Part shown: positions 1 through 9,079 of the stretch, piece by piece
Layout: every line of letters begins with the position of its first letter
Numbering within the stretch: the stretch's first letter is position 1
From: Methanobacterium sp.
Lineage (GTDB): Archaea > Methanobacteriota > Methanobacteria > Methanobacteriales > Methanobacteriaceae
NCBI GenBank assembly: GCA_012838205.1
Contig: DUPR01000021.1
Coordinates: 1-19,531, forward strand
Reading direction: 5' to 3'
Length of the DNA stretch: 19,531 nucleotides
Made by a program: the position numbers and the translations under genes
Notes under the pieces: generated by a model
The model's input: only the letters and a program-made list of their open reading frames with translations
Databases searched by the model: none
What the model was told of the DNA's origin: nothing

Positions 1-1260
1 AAAATCACCGTTAAGATAATATATTGGGAAAAAAGTGGTTGACACCATAATTAAAATCGCTGCTATTCTAAAGAAATTAGTTGAAATATATTTTTTAAGA
101 TGCAGTAAGTTTAATGAATAAAAACCTAATATGAAAGACAAAATTAAAACAAACCATAAATATCTATCTTCTACTAATATTAAAATATATCCCCCAGTAT
201 ATAGAACCATAGTTCCTAAAATAAAGATTATATTGTGTTTAATTGATTTATCATCTGATTTAAATAATATAAATAATGCCAAAAAAACAGCCAATATTGG
301 AATAAACAATAGAAGAAGCGAAAACAAAATTATATCATGAATATTGTTAAAAATTATCCTGATTTGATGGATAAAATTTTGTGTTGAGTCTAGTGGACTC
401 CATTTTTTTATTTGAAAATAACTAGGATCCTCCCATGAACTTACCGCAAATTCATTAGGTGGTGCAATTAATCCTTGATAAAACATTACATGATGATTGG
501 AATTGGATTCAGGTCCAACTAATGCATAATTATAGGATCCGGATGTGCTGATGGTGATTACATCATATTTTTCACTTATAATTCCCACCCAAACACTGCT
601 AATAACTAAAAAAACTGACAATCCCAAGAATAAATTCTTTTTAATGACAGATCTATCTTGGGAATATTTTTTGATGTAAAAAAGGTTTGATAAAAAGAAA
701 TGGATTAATAAAAAGAAAAAACAATAACTTTTTGCTAGAAAAGCAATGGAAGCTAAAAATCCTATAAAAAATCCCATATGTTTATTTTGCCGATATTTTT
801 CATCCATTAAAAAGTTCAAATAAAGTAATAATATACAAACCACCAATAAATCGGGTGTAATGAAGTTAAAAGTGAAAAGAATCATGTATGGGATTATTGT
901 CAATAAAAAAATAGATTTTAAAAAATTATTGAAATTTAGTTTATCAATAATCAAATAAATTGCCACCAGTGTAAATAGGCCTATGATAATAGCAAAAACC
1001 TTTGTGGCAAATATATTCCCTAAATTTCCAGGTAAAAAAGATATGAAAGGAATTAAAAGCCATGAATATAAAGGACTCCAATAACCATTAATAGCATAAA
1101 ATAAATGACCATTAATATAATTCCGGGCAATACTAATATAAGAAATACCATCCGAGTTGATGATGTACTTGTAATTTGAAAACAAGATCAACGCAAATAA
1201 TAAATACAAACCTAAAGCAAGAAACAAATCCTTTCGACCCTTTATTTGCCGGATTAACAA
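1..1260 (-). CDS. Glycosyltransferase-like multi-pass membrane protein (GT-C / family 39 type), 3' end outside window
   Basis: Reading the minus strand from a TTG at 1260-1258 gives 420 codons without a stop down to base 1, so the C-terminus lies outside the window. A GGTGGAG ribosome site (1267-1273) sits 6 bases before the TTG, which fixes the start. The protein is very hydrophobic, with a first membrane segment at about residues 11-28 and about eight or more in all. After the first segment comes NSDGISYISIARNYINGHL, with an acidic residue in the first outer loop as in GT-C transferases (PMT/ArnT/GT39), and later GYWSPLYSW. EDRYLW near residue 370 also recalls this group. Such enzymes move sugars from polyprenyl-phosphate carriers outside the membrane; the substrate cannot be told. 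It is transcribed away from the aminotransferase at 1427. Membrane glycosyltransferase is well supported as a class; exact family is inference. Confidence 0.72.
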   Translation of the reverse strand, partial: MLIRQIKGRKDLFLALGLYLLFALILFSNYKYIINSDGISYISIARNYINGHLFYAINGYWSPLYSWLLIPFISFLPGNLGNIFATKVFAIIIGLFTLVAIYLIIDKLNFNNFLKSIFLLTIIPYMILFTFNFITPDLLVVCILLLYLNFLMDEKYRQNKHMGFFIGFLASIAFLAKSYCFFFLLIHFFLSNLFYIKKYSQDRSVIKKNLFLGLSVFLVISSVWVGIISEKYDVITISTSGSYNYALVGPESNSNHHVMFYQGLIAPPNEFAVSSWEDPSYFQIKKWSPLDSTQNFIHQIRIIFNNIHDIILFSLLLLFIPILAVFLALFILFKSDDKSIKHNIIFILGTMVLYTGGYILILVEDRYLWFVLILSFILGFYSLNLLHLKKYISTNFFRIAAILIMVSTTFFPIYYLNGDF

Positions 1261-1426
1261 AATATTCTCCACCAATTGAAATGTGATTACATTAAATTAA
1301 GTAATTACTTATTTATTAATTAACTAATTAAATAAATCTACTAATATAATTATTCATATTTTTTAAACAAAATATTCAATTTAAAATACCGTAGATAAAC
1401 CATATTAAAATAAAAAGTGATGTTTT

Positions 1427-2539
1427 ATGAAGCCAGCTAAACGAGTAGATTCCATTGATCTATCCGGAATACGAAAAATGTTTGATATGGTGGGAGAAAA
1501 CTCAATAAACCTGGCACTAGGGGAACCGGACTTTAACACCCCACTCCATATCAGGGAAGCAGTTAAAGAAGCACTTGATGAAGGTTTCACCCATTACACT
1601 GGAAACATGGGGATAATTGAACTACGTGAAGCCATATCCCATAAATTAGAAAATGAAAACCGCATCGAAACCTCTCCGGAATCAATAATTGTTACTACTG
1701 GTGCCAGTGGAGCATTATATTCCAGTACCAATGCACTGATAGAGGAAAAAGATGAAGTAATCATCCCTGATCCTGGCTTTGTAGCTTATGATGCTTGTGT
1801 GAAAATATCTGGAGGAAAATCAGTCCCAGTCCATCTTCAAGATGAGAACGATTTCCGGATGATGCCAGAAGACGTGCTTGAACTGATAACTCCCTATACA
1901 AAAGCCATTATAATGAATTCACCAGGCAACCCTACTGGTGGTGTCCTAAAAAAGGATGATGTTAAGGGTTTGGCTGATATTGCTGATGACCATAATCTTA
2001 TTCTTATCTCCGATGAGATATATGAAAAAATCATCTATGGAAAGAAGCATTACAGTCCAGCTCGTTACTCAGATAACGTAATCACCATTAATGGATTCTC
2101 CAAGACTTATGCCATGACTGGCTTCCGTATCGGATATCTGGCTGCACCTCCTGAATTAACTGAAGAAATCTTAAAAGTACATCAGTACACTGTTACTTGT
2201 GCCACATCCCTCTCCCAGAAAGCCGCATTGGCAGCCCTTGAAGGTCCTCAGGATGAAGTTTTTAAGATGGTTGGTGAATTTGAAAGAAGAAGAAATCTGG
2301 TATTAGAAAGACTTCGTGACATGGGAATAAAGTGCAATCAGCCACAGGGAGCATTCTATGTCTTCCCATCCATTGAAAATCCGGAAAAACTGGTTCTAGA
2401 AGCCCTTAAAAAAGATGTTGTGCTGGTTCCTGGAAATTCCTTTGGTAAGTATGGGGACAGACATTTCAGGATTTCTTATGCTGCATCATACCAAGATTTA
2501 GAAAAAGCTATGGACAGACTGGAATCTCTGGATTTATAG
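1427..2539 (+). CDS. PLP-dependent aminotransferase, class I/II (aspartate aminotransferase-like)
   Basis: This 370-residue fold-type I enzyme is likely to move an amino group between an amino acid such as aspartate and a 2-oxo acid in the cytoplasm. The PLP-binding lysine is K226 in FSKTYAMTGFRIGY; NPTGG begins at N168 and SDEIYE near 195 supplies the PLP-nitrogen aspartate; FRISYA near the C-terminus holds the arginine that binds the substrate carboxylate. The length is slightly below the usual 380-400 but all blocks are present. ATG at 1427 follows GTGAT (1417-1421), a partial match to the archaeal anti-Shine-Dalgarno sequence, and the protein begins with a typical short N-terminal helix. 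The gene stands alone, with a divergent membrane protein upstream and 229 bases before the ATPase. Aromatic amino acid or broader specificity is equally possible. Confidence 0.9.
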   Translation: MKPAKRVDSIDLSGIRKMFDMVGENSINLALGEPDFNTPLHIREAVKEALDEGFTHYTGNMGIIELREAISHKLENENRIETSPESIIVTTGASGALYSSTNALIEEKDEVIIPDPGFVAYDACVKISGGKSVPVHLQDENDFRMMPEDVLELITPYTKAIIMNSPGNPTGGVLKKDDVKGLADIADDHNLILISDEIYEKIIYGKKHYSPARYSDNVITINGFSKTYAMTGFRIGYLAAPPELTEEILKVHQYTVTCATSLSQKAALAALEGPQDEVFKMVGEFERRRNLVLERLRDMGIKCNQPQGAFYVFPSIENPEKLVLEALKKDVVLVPGNSFGKYGDRHFRISYAASYQDLEKAMDRLESLDL

Positions 2540-2630
2540 GACTACTTAAAACTTCTACCACCCAACAACAATAAACATAACTAATTCTTACCCTATTTTT
2601 TGGTATTCAATACAAGCCAACCCAAAAAAA

Positions 2631-2674
2631 TTAGATGATCCTAACATTCTATTTAGTTAATTAGGACATCCTAA
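2631..2674. promoter_or_regulatory. Two tandem 14-bp DtxR/IdeR-like operator candidates upstream of the P-type ATPase
   Basis: TTAGATGATCCTAA (2631-2644) and TTAGGACATCCTAA (2661-2674) are two copies of one 14-bp dyad, exactly 30 bp apart. The second is a perfect TTAGGA-CA-TCCTAA inverted repeat; the first departs by one base from TTAGG-N4-CCTAA. Both are followed by CA. TTAGG-N4-CCTAA resembles sites used by DtxR/IdeR/MntR-type metal regulators. They lie about 37 bp upstream of the ATPase TATA box. The dyads are seen in the sequence; the regulator identity is inferred. Confidence 0.5.
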
Positions 2675-2710
2675 CACTTTTTTTAATGGAAAAAGATATA
2701 TGTACTCCTC

Positions 2711-2760
2711 TTTATATGTAAATAAACGTGACGCTGAATAATTTTCACATTGTAGGAGGT
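2711..2760 (+). promoter_or_regulatory. Promoter and ribosome site of the P-type ATPase gene
   Basis: TTTATATG at 2711-2718 is a good archaeal TATA box and would place the transcript start near 2740. AGGAGGT at 2754-2760 is a near-perfect ribosome site, 8 bases before a TTG at 2769. The nearer ATG at 2762 reaches a stop after five codons, so the TTG is the start. Confidence 0.65.
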
Positions 2761-2768
2761 AATGTATT

Positions 2769-5324
2769 TTGGCAGATGAGTTTGATCTGGAAATCGCCCA
2801 GGGACTTTCCCAGGAAGAAGTTTCATTAAAAATTAAAAAAGAAGGATACAATGAACTTCCCTCAGCTGATAAGAGATCATTTTTTACCATTGTCCTAGAA
2901 GTAATTCGCGAACCCATGTTCCTCCTTTTAATAGCTTGTGGCACTATTTACTTGTTTTTAGGAGATCTTCAAGAAGCACTCATGCTTCTGGGTTTTGTTT
3001 TTGTTATTATGGGTATCACTTTCTACCAGGAACGAAAAACAGAAAACACTTTGGAAGCTCTGCGAGACTTATCCAGTCCTCGGGCTCGGGTCATACGTGA
3101 CGGGAAACAGATGCGTATTGCAGGTAGAGAAGTGGTTACTGATGATGTGATCATGCTCAAGGAAGGTGACCGAGTTCCAGCAGACGCAATCATCCTGTCT
3201 TGCAGTAACCTCCTCCTCAATGAATCCCTACTAACCGGAGAGTCAGTTCCTGTGCGAAAAGTACAATGTGGAGGGGTTATGGATATGCATCCCCCTGGTG
3301 GTGATGGTCTGCCCTCTGTATACTCTGGAACACTGGTGGTACAGGGACACGGTGTGGCTCAAGTGGTCTACACTGGCCTTAACACTGAGATGGGTCGTAT
3401 CGGAAAACGCCTCCAAACTCTGGAAACAGAAGACACATCATTACAGAAAGAAATTCGAACCTTGGTGCGAGATTTTGCACTGGTAGGTGTTGTGTTGTGT
3501 GCTGCGGTAGTTGTCATCTACGGAATTACCCGTATGGACTGGATAAATGGTTTTCTGGCAGGTATAACCCTGGCTATGGCCATCCTCCCGGAAGAGTTTC
3601 CAGTGGTGTTAACCATCTTCCTGGCATTGGGAGCTTGGAGACTATCTCAGAAAAACATTCTAACCAGACGTTCCCATGCCATACAAGCCTTAGGATCAAC
3701 CACTGTGCTTTGTGTAGATAAAACTGGCACTTTAACCCTTAACAAAATGTCAGTGCCCATGATAATGAGTGGGAATGATTTTTTTGATATAAATCCTGAT
3801 AAAAACGATGATTTGCCTGAAAAATTCCACGAACTCATTGAATTTGGTATTCTGGCCAGTCAAAGAGATCCTTTTGATCCTATGGAGAAATCTCTTAAAG
3901 AATTAGGAAATAAAACCCTTAAAAAAACAGAACATTTGCATGAAGACTGGCAGTTGGTACATGAATACCCTCTTTCTCAGGAACTGTTGGCCATGTCCCA
4001 TGTCTGGCAATCTACAAAGGACGAACACTATATAATAGCTGCAAAAGGTGCGCCTGAGGCTGTTGCAGATCTTTGTCATATGAATCATGATGAACTAAAC
4101 CATTTAGACCATAATATTTCTTTAATGGCCAGCGAAGGTTTAAGAATTATTGGTGTGGCCAGAGCTTACTTTAAAAAAGCAGATCTTCCAGGTAAACAAC
4201 ATGACTTTAATTTTAAGTTTATGGGACTGGTTGGATTTGAGGATCCTGTTCGTGGAGAAGTTCCACAAGCAGTTGAGGAATGTTACCAGGCAGGGATCAG
4301 GGTGGTGATGATAACTGGAGATTACCCAGGCACAGCCAAAAATATAGCACGGAAGATAGGGCTCAAAGAACCAGAAAAAGTTATCACTGGCTCTGAATTG
4401 GAAGAATTGGATGATTTGACCCTTCAAGAAAGGGTTAGGGATGTTAACATCTTTGCTCGGATGGTTCCAGAGATGAAGTTGCGTTTGGTTGAGGCTCTCA
4501 AATCTAACGGGGAAGTTGTTTCCATGACTGGGGATGGAGTAAACGATGCACCAGCCCTCAAGTCCGCCCAGATCGGTATAAGTATGGGTGGTAGGGGAAC
4601 TGATGTTGCCAGGGAATCATCATCACTGGTTTTGTTGGAGGATGATTTTTCATCTATAGTATCTGCAGTGAAGATGGGTCGACGAATATATGATAACCTG
4701 AAAAAGGCCAGTGCCTATATCTTTGCAGTGCATGTTCCCATTATAGGAATGTCTTTTTTCCCAGTGTTATTCCAATGGCCATTGGTTCTTTTCCCAGTGC
4801 AAATTGTGTTCATGGAACTTATCATCGACCCCTCTTGTACTGTGGTGTTTGAAGCTGAACCTGCCGAGAAAAATGTTATGATGCGACCTCCCCGGAATCC
4901 AGATGAAGCATTATTTAACAAAGGAACTATTGGAATGGGCATTTTACAGGGAATAATTGTTTTTTTCATAGTTTTAGCAGTTTATATCATTACCATGAGT
5001 AGGGGAGATGATCTGGCCCGGACTGTTAGCTTCACCACCCTGATCATTGCCAACTTATCCTTAATTTTAACCAATCGTTCTTGGTCTAACACCATATTCC
5101 AGACAATGAAAACCCCTAATAAGGCACTTTGGTGGGTTTTAAGTGGTGCACTGGTGTTTTTGGGACTGGTGATCTATTTTCCCCCATTACAACAACTTTT
5201 CAGATTCTACCCATTGGGTCTTGGTGATATCATACTGTGCATCGCAGCTGGCACTCTCAGTGTAGTATGGTTCGAAGTACTCAAATGGTTAAAAGGATAT
5301 ACAGAAATCAGGATACTATCCTAG
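2769..5324 (+). CDS. Cation-translocating P-type ATPase (P2-like)
   Basis: This 851-residue membrane pump couples ATP hydrolysis to cation transport. In order it shows a cation-ATPase N-terminal domain (LSQEEVSLKIKKEGYNELP), two membrane helices (about 38-85), the actuator TGES (156-159), a helix pair ending in PEEFPVVLT (274-282), the phosphorylation site DKTGTLT with D317, the nucleotide-site KGAPE (426-430), the hinge TGDGVNDAP (587-595) and six C-terminal helices. The membrane cation-site residues differ from SERCA-type Ca pumps: helix 4 has PEEFP rather than PEGLP, and helix 6 has E683-LII-D687-PSC where SERCA has N-xx-TD. No heavy-metal (CxxC or CPC) motif exists. The same PEEFP/ELIID pattern occurs, as I recall, in a bacterial branch of uncertain substrate. 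Calcium, manganese or another divalent ion are possible. The upstream DtxR-like sites hint at a transition metal. The start is TTG (see the promoter entry). Confidence 0.92.
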   Translation: MADEFDLEIAQGLSQEEVSLKIKKEGYNELPSADKRSFFTIVLEVIREPMFLLLIACGTIYLFLGDLQEALMLLGFVFVIMGITFYQERKTENTLEALRDLSSPRARVIRDGKQMRIAGREVVTDDVIMLKEGDRVPADAIILSCSNLLLNESLLTGESVPVRKVQCGGVMDMHPPGGDGLPSVYSGTLVVQGHGVAQVVYTGLNTEMGRIGKRLQTLETEDTSLQKEIRTLVRDFALVGVVLCAAVVVIYGITRMDWINGFLAGITLAMAILPEEFPVVLTIFLALGAWRLSQKNILTRRSHAIQALGSTTVLCVDKTGTLTLNKMSVPMIMSGNDFFDINPDKNDDLPEKFHELIEFGILASQRDPFDPMEKSLKELGNKTLKKTEHLHEDWQLVHEYPLSQELLAMSHVWQSTKDEHYIIAAKGAPEAVADLCHMNHDELNHLDHNISLMASEGLRIIGVARAYFKKADLPGKQHDFNFKFMGLVGFEDPVRGEVPQAVEECYQAGIRVVMITGDYPGTAKNIARKIGLKEPEKVITGSELEELDDLTLQERVRDVNIFARMVPEMKLRLVEALKSNGEVVSMTGDGVNDAPALKSAQIGISMGGRGTDVARESSSLVLLEDDFSSIVSAVKMGRRIYDNLKKASAYIFAVHVPIIGMSFFPVLFQWPLVLFPVQIVFMELIIDPSCTVVFEAEPAEKNVMMRPPRNPDEALFNKGTIGMGILQGIIVFFIVLAVYIITMSRGDDLARTVSFTTLIIANLSLILTNRSWSNTIFQTMKTPNKALWWVLSGALVFLGLVIYFPPLQQLFRFYPLGLGDIILCIAAGTLSVVWFEVLKWLKGYTEIRILS

Positions 5325-5429
5325 AATACAATATAACCCCCATAATCTTATGCATCCTACCCCCAATATATTCAATAAAATAATAAAATAGCAGTACATT
5401 TAGGGAAATGTTTTTTTAAAAAAAATATT

Positions 5430-6278
5430 ATGAAATCTGAAACTGCCTCCAGTCTTAAGGAAAAAATTAAGAATGAATGTGACAAGCTAGGATTACCAAT
5501 GGTTGGTTTTGCACCTAAAGAAAGGTGGGAACAACCCCCCAATGGGTTACCACAACATTTTTCCTGTTGGATACCCAGGGAATTCTGGCCCCAATCTATC
5601 TATCCTGAAGTTCAGACAGTTATAGTGATTGGACTGCCAGTGCCGCTCCCCATAGTTGAAACAGCACCATCAATATATTATCATGAACTTTACCAAACAG
5701 TGAATAATCTTTTGGATGAAAAAGCCTATGAAATAGCTAATTATCTGACCCGGAAAGGTTATCCTTCAATTCATCTGCCGAGGGATGGTTACGGAGATAT
5801 TGACGTGCTTATTAAAAGGCCTTTAGCGTTTTTCTCCCATAAGCATGCCGCGTTTCTGGCTGGTTTAGGATCTTTTGGATTAAACAATGTTCTTCTAACC
5901 CCTGAATTTGGGCCAAGGGTGCGTTTTACATCCATATTTACCACTGCCAAAACCAAAGGCGACCCTATTCCTGGTGAAGACTTATGTACTCGTTGCCTTT
6001 CTTGCGCAGTTCAATGTCCTGTGAAAGCCATAGAATCAAAATATCCACTTGGAAAAAACACTCCACCACCTATAAATAAGATTAAATGTGCTAAACGTAG
6101 TAAACATCTTAGAAAACAGTATAATTCTCCCTGTGGTATCTGCATCAAAGTTTGTCCAGTGGGTAAAGACCGTGAAGTGTTCAATCGAAAAGAAGCTTCA
6201 ATTTATACCCGTAAGAACGGGTTTGAACAATATCATGATGCATGGAAACATGTGCAGAGCTATGGTAGTAAAAAATAA
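5430..6278 (+). CDS. QueG/reductive-dehalogenase-like double [4Fe-4S] protein (possible corrinoid enzyme)
   Basis: A 282-residue soluble protein. The middle block HAAFLAGLGSFGLNN followed by LTPEFGPRVRF is the hallmark shared by epoxyqueuosine reductase QueG and reductive dehalogenase RdhA, which bind base-off cobalamin. The C-terminal third holds two 4Fe-4S motifs: CTRCLSCAVQCP (C186, C189, C192, C196) and C220 followed by CGICIKVCP (C235, C238, C242). It lacks a Tat signal, so it is cytoplasmic, and lacks the HEAT-like C-terminal domain of many bacterial QueG proteins. Databases would probably name it epoxyqueuosine reductase, but archaea make archaeosine, so that reaction is doubtful and the substrate is unknown. 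The ATG at 5430 has no clear ribosome site nearby (A/T run upstream), so the start is less certain. The next gene follows after 48 bases on the same strand. Confidence 0.75.
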   Translation: MKSETASSLKEKIKNECDKLGLPMVGFAPKERWEQPPNGLPQHFSCWIPREFWPQSIYPEVQTVIVIGLPVPLPIVETAPSIYYHELYQTVNNLLDEKAYEIANYLTRKGYPSIHLPRDGYGDIDVLIKRPLAFFSHKHAAFLAGLGSFGLNNVLLTPEFGPRVRFTSIFTTAKTKGDPIPGEDLCTRCLSCAVQCPVKAIESKYPLGKNTPPPINKIKCAKRSKHLRKQYNSPCGICIKVCPVGKDREVFNRKEASIYTRKNGFEQYHDAWKHVQSYGSKK

Positions 6279-6326
6279 TTTAGAATGATCATTTTTTGAA
6301 ATACACATATTATTTGAGGAGTTTTT

Positions 6327-7517
<1,191 letters not shown>

Positions 7518-7521
7518 ATAT

Positions 7522-8031
7522 GTGAACCATTTGAAGGTGGTAATTATTAAAATTAAATATGTAGCTTCCTTAATTACTGTGAAAGATATTGATGAATCCA
7601 GAAAATTCTATGAAGAAATCATGAATCAGGAAGTAGAACTCGACCACCGTGCCAATGTGTCATTTAAAGCTGGTTTTGCTATTCATGATGTCCAGCACTA
7701 CCAGGAGCTTTTAGGTGAAACTTCATCTATCCAGACAGATTTTGAAAAACATTTCATGGAACTGTACTTTGAATGTGAAGATTTAGAGGAAATAGAAAGA
7801 ACGTTAGAATCTTTAAATTGCAAATTCCTTCATAAAATCCGTGAACAACCCTGGGGACAGAGGGTGATGCGTTTTTTTGATCCTGATGGATATATTGTTG
7901 AAGTTGCTGAGCCACTGGAATTTGTGGTAAGAAGGTTCGCTGCACAGGGACTTTCTGTAGAAGAGATATCTGAAAGCTCGTCTATGCCTATTGAATTTGT
8001 GAAGATGGTTCTTGGGCAAATACAAAAATAA
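7522..8031 (+). CDS. VOC-fold (glyoxalase/dioxygenase superfamily) protein with C-terminal helical tail; start uncertain
   Basis: The protein shows the two half-barrels of the vicinal-oxygen-chelate fold: an N-terminal unit KYVASLITVKDIDESRKFYE and a C-terminal unit FMELYFECEDL through WGQRVMRFFDPDGYIVEVAEP, which ends with the usual metal-ligand glutamate. About 35 extra residues (VVRRFAAQGLSVEEISESSS onward) follow and look like a small helical or HTH-like tail. The function is unknown: isomerase, lyase, dioxygenase and binding protein all occur in this superfamily. The start is unclear. A GTG at 7522 lies 4 bases past the upstream stop, but the good ribosome site AAGGTGG (7534-7540) lies inside the frame and points to a non-standard ATT at 7546, giving a product beginning (M)KIKYVASL, the usual VOC beginning. 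It is likely co-transcribed with the aminotransferase. Confidence 0.72.
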   Translation: MNHLKVVIIKIKYVASLITVKDIDESRKFYEEIMNQEVELDHRANVSFKAGFAIHDVQHYQELLGETSSIQTDFEKHFMELYFECEDLEEIERTLESLNCKFLHKIREQPWGQRVMRFFDPDGYIVEVAEPLEFVVRRFAAQGLSVEEISESSSMPIEFVKMVLGQIQK

Positions 8032-8042
8032 ACGGTTAGTGT

Positions 8043-8130
<88 letters not shown>

Positions 8131-8151
8131 AAATGTGTTTTTATTTTCCAT

Positions 8152-8170
8152 CACTTTTTTAAAAAAAGTG
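8152..8170. repeat. Inverted repeat CACTTTTTT-A-AAAAAAGTG between 7S RNA and tRNA-Ser
   Basis: Two perfect 9-base arms with a one-base centre, 22 bases upstream of the tRNA-Ser 5' end. As DNA it is a near-palindromic A/T tract; as RNA it would make a stem with almost no loop. It might end transcription coming from the plus-strand VOC gene or bend DNA near a tRNA promoter. A TTTAAATA-like box on the minus strand near 8196-8203 could be that promoter. The role is not established. Confidence 0.4.
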
Positions 8171-8289
8171 GTAATCAAAACATTGTCTAATCTACTATTT
8201 AAACTCGTGGATTATTTATAATGTTTTAATAACTGATTTTTTGGATAGTTATAATACCTGATTATGGTTTGAGAAAACTCATTTTAAAA

Positions 8290-8625
<336 letters not shown>

Positions 8626-8649
8626 TGGTATTTGAAGGTTGTGATTTTC

Positions 8650-8659
8650 ATATATATTA
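8650..8659 (-). promoter_or_regulatory. TATA box of the 7S RNA gene
   Basis: On the minus strand TAATATATAT lies about 25 bases before the expected transcript start near 8625-8630, the normal archaeal spacing. It is the only strong TATA match just upstream of the folded RNA. Confidence 0.55.
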
Positions 8660-8711
8660 CCAACCCCTCTATCAGACCCTGTTGATTTTGTCCTAAAAAT
8701 TAGGGGGTGGG

Positions 8712-8740
8712 TAAAATAGTGGTGAGTGTGGGTTAATACT
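8712..8740. repeat. 29-bp direct repeat, copy 1
   Basis: Matches 8778-8806 at 25 of 29 positions, with an identical 14-base core TAAAATAGTGGTGA. The copies start 66 bp apart and sit between the 7S RNA and fprA promoters. Confidence 0.7.
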
Positions 8741-8777
8741 TGGCCCATATCGTCTTTTCCGCACACATTCATTAAGA

Positions 8778-8806
8778 TAAAATAGTGGTGAATGTGGACT
8801 AATACC
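8778..8806. repeat. 29-bp direct repeat, copy 2
   Basis: Second copy of the repeat at 8712-8740, same orientation. The four differences fall in the second half. Only two copies exist in the window, so this is not a CRISPR array. Confidence 0.7.
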
Positions 8807-8996
8807 AGATGAACATAGACATTCTCAATTGAATCCTAACTAGGTTTAATCTCCTCAAAAGAAATATGGCTAGAACAGAGATGATTTTCATTTTAGTTAT
8901 TTAACGAATTTTTTCACTTAATCTTCGCCAATATTTTCTTTATTTTCTAAAAAAAAGATGATTAATAGATTATTTTAATTAAATGTTCATAATTAT

Positions 8997-9023
8997 CGAA
9001 CAGTTCGCAATAAAAAATATATG
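8997..9023 (+). promoter_or_regulatory. fprA: fprA promoter with adjacent palindrome CGAAC-A-GTTCG
   Basis: AAAAAATATATG (9012-9023) is the likely TATA element, about 25-30 bases before a transcript start near 9045-9050. Immediately upstream at 8997-9007 is the perfect 11-bp palindrome CGAACAGTTCG, in the position where TFB contacts DNA, so a bound protein there could repress. Ribosome site GGAGGT is at 9069-9074. Confidence 0.5.
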
Positions 9024-9079
9024 AAAGCTAGATTAAATATTCACTAAGATTTTTAATGCTAGTAACTTGGAGGTATTCT

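Larger units (their letters stand above)
8626..9079. other. Shared upstream region of 7S RNA (minus) and fprA (plus); no gene
   Basis: This 450-base stretch has no plausible gene. It holds the 7S RNA TATA box (8650-8659), a CCTAA-AAA-TTAGG dyad (8692-8704), a pair of 29-bp direct repeats (8712-8740 and 8778-8806), then AT-rich DNA from about 8880 leading to the fprA promoter (8997-9023). I see no structured RNA in 8810-8990. Confidence 0.6.

Noticed and set aside
131..340. Plus-strand 69-residue frame at 131-340
   Set aside because: It is antisense to the partial membrane glycosyltransferase, whose frame is open for 420 codons.
8700..8820. CRISPR array
   Set aside because: Only two imperfect repeat copies with one spacer and no cas gene.
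9056..9079. Upstream ATG start for fprA at 9056
   Set aside because: It would place the GGAGGT site inside the gene and add eight residues not expected in FprA; ATG 9080 fits better.
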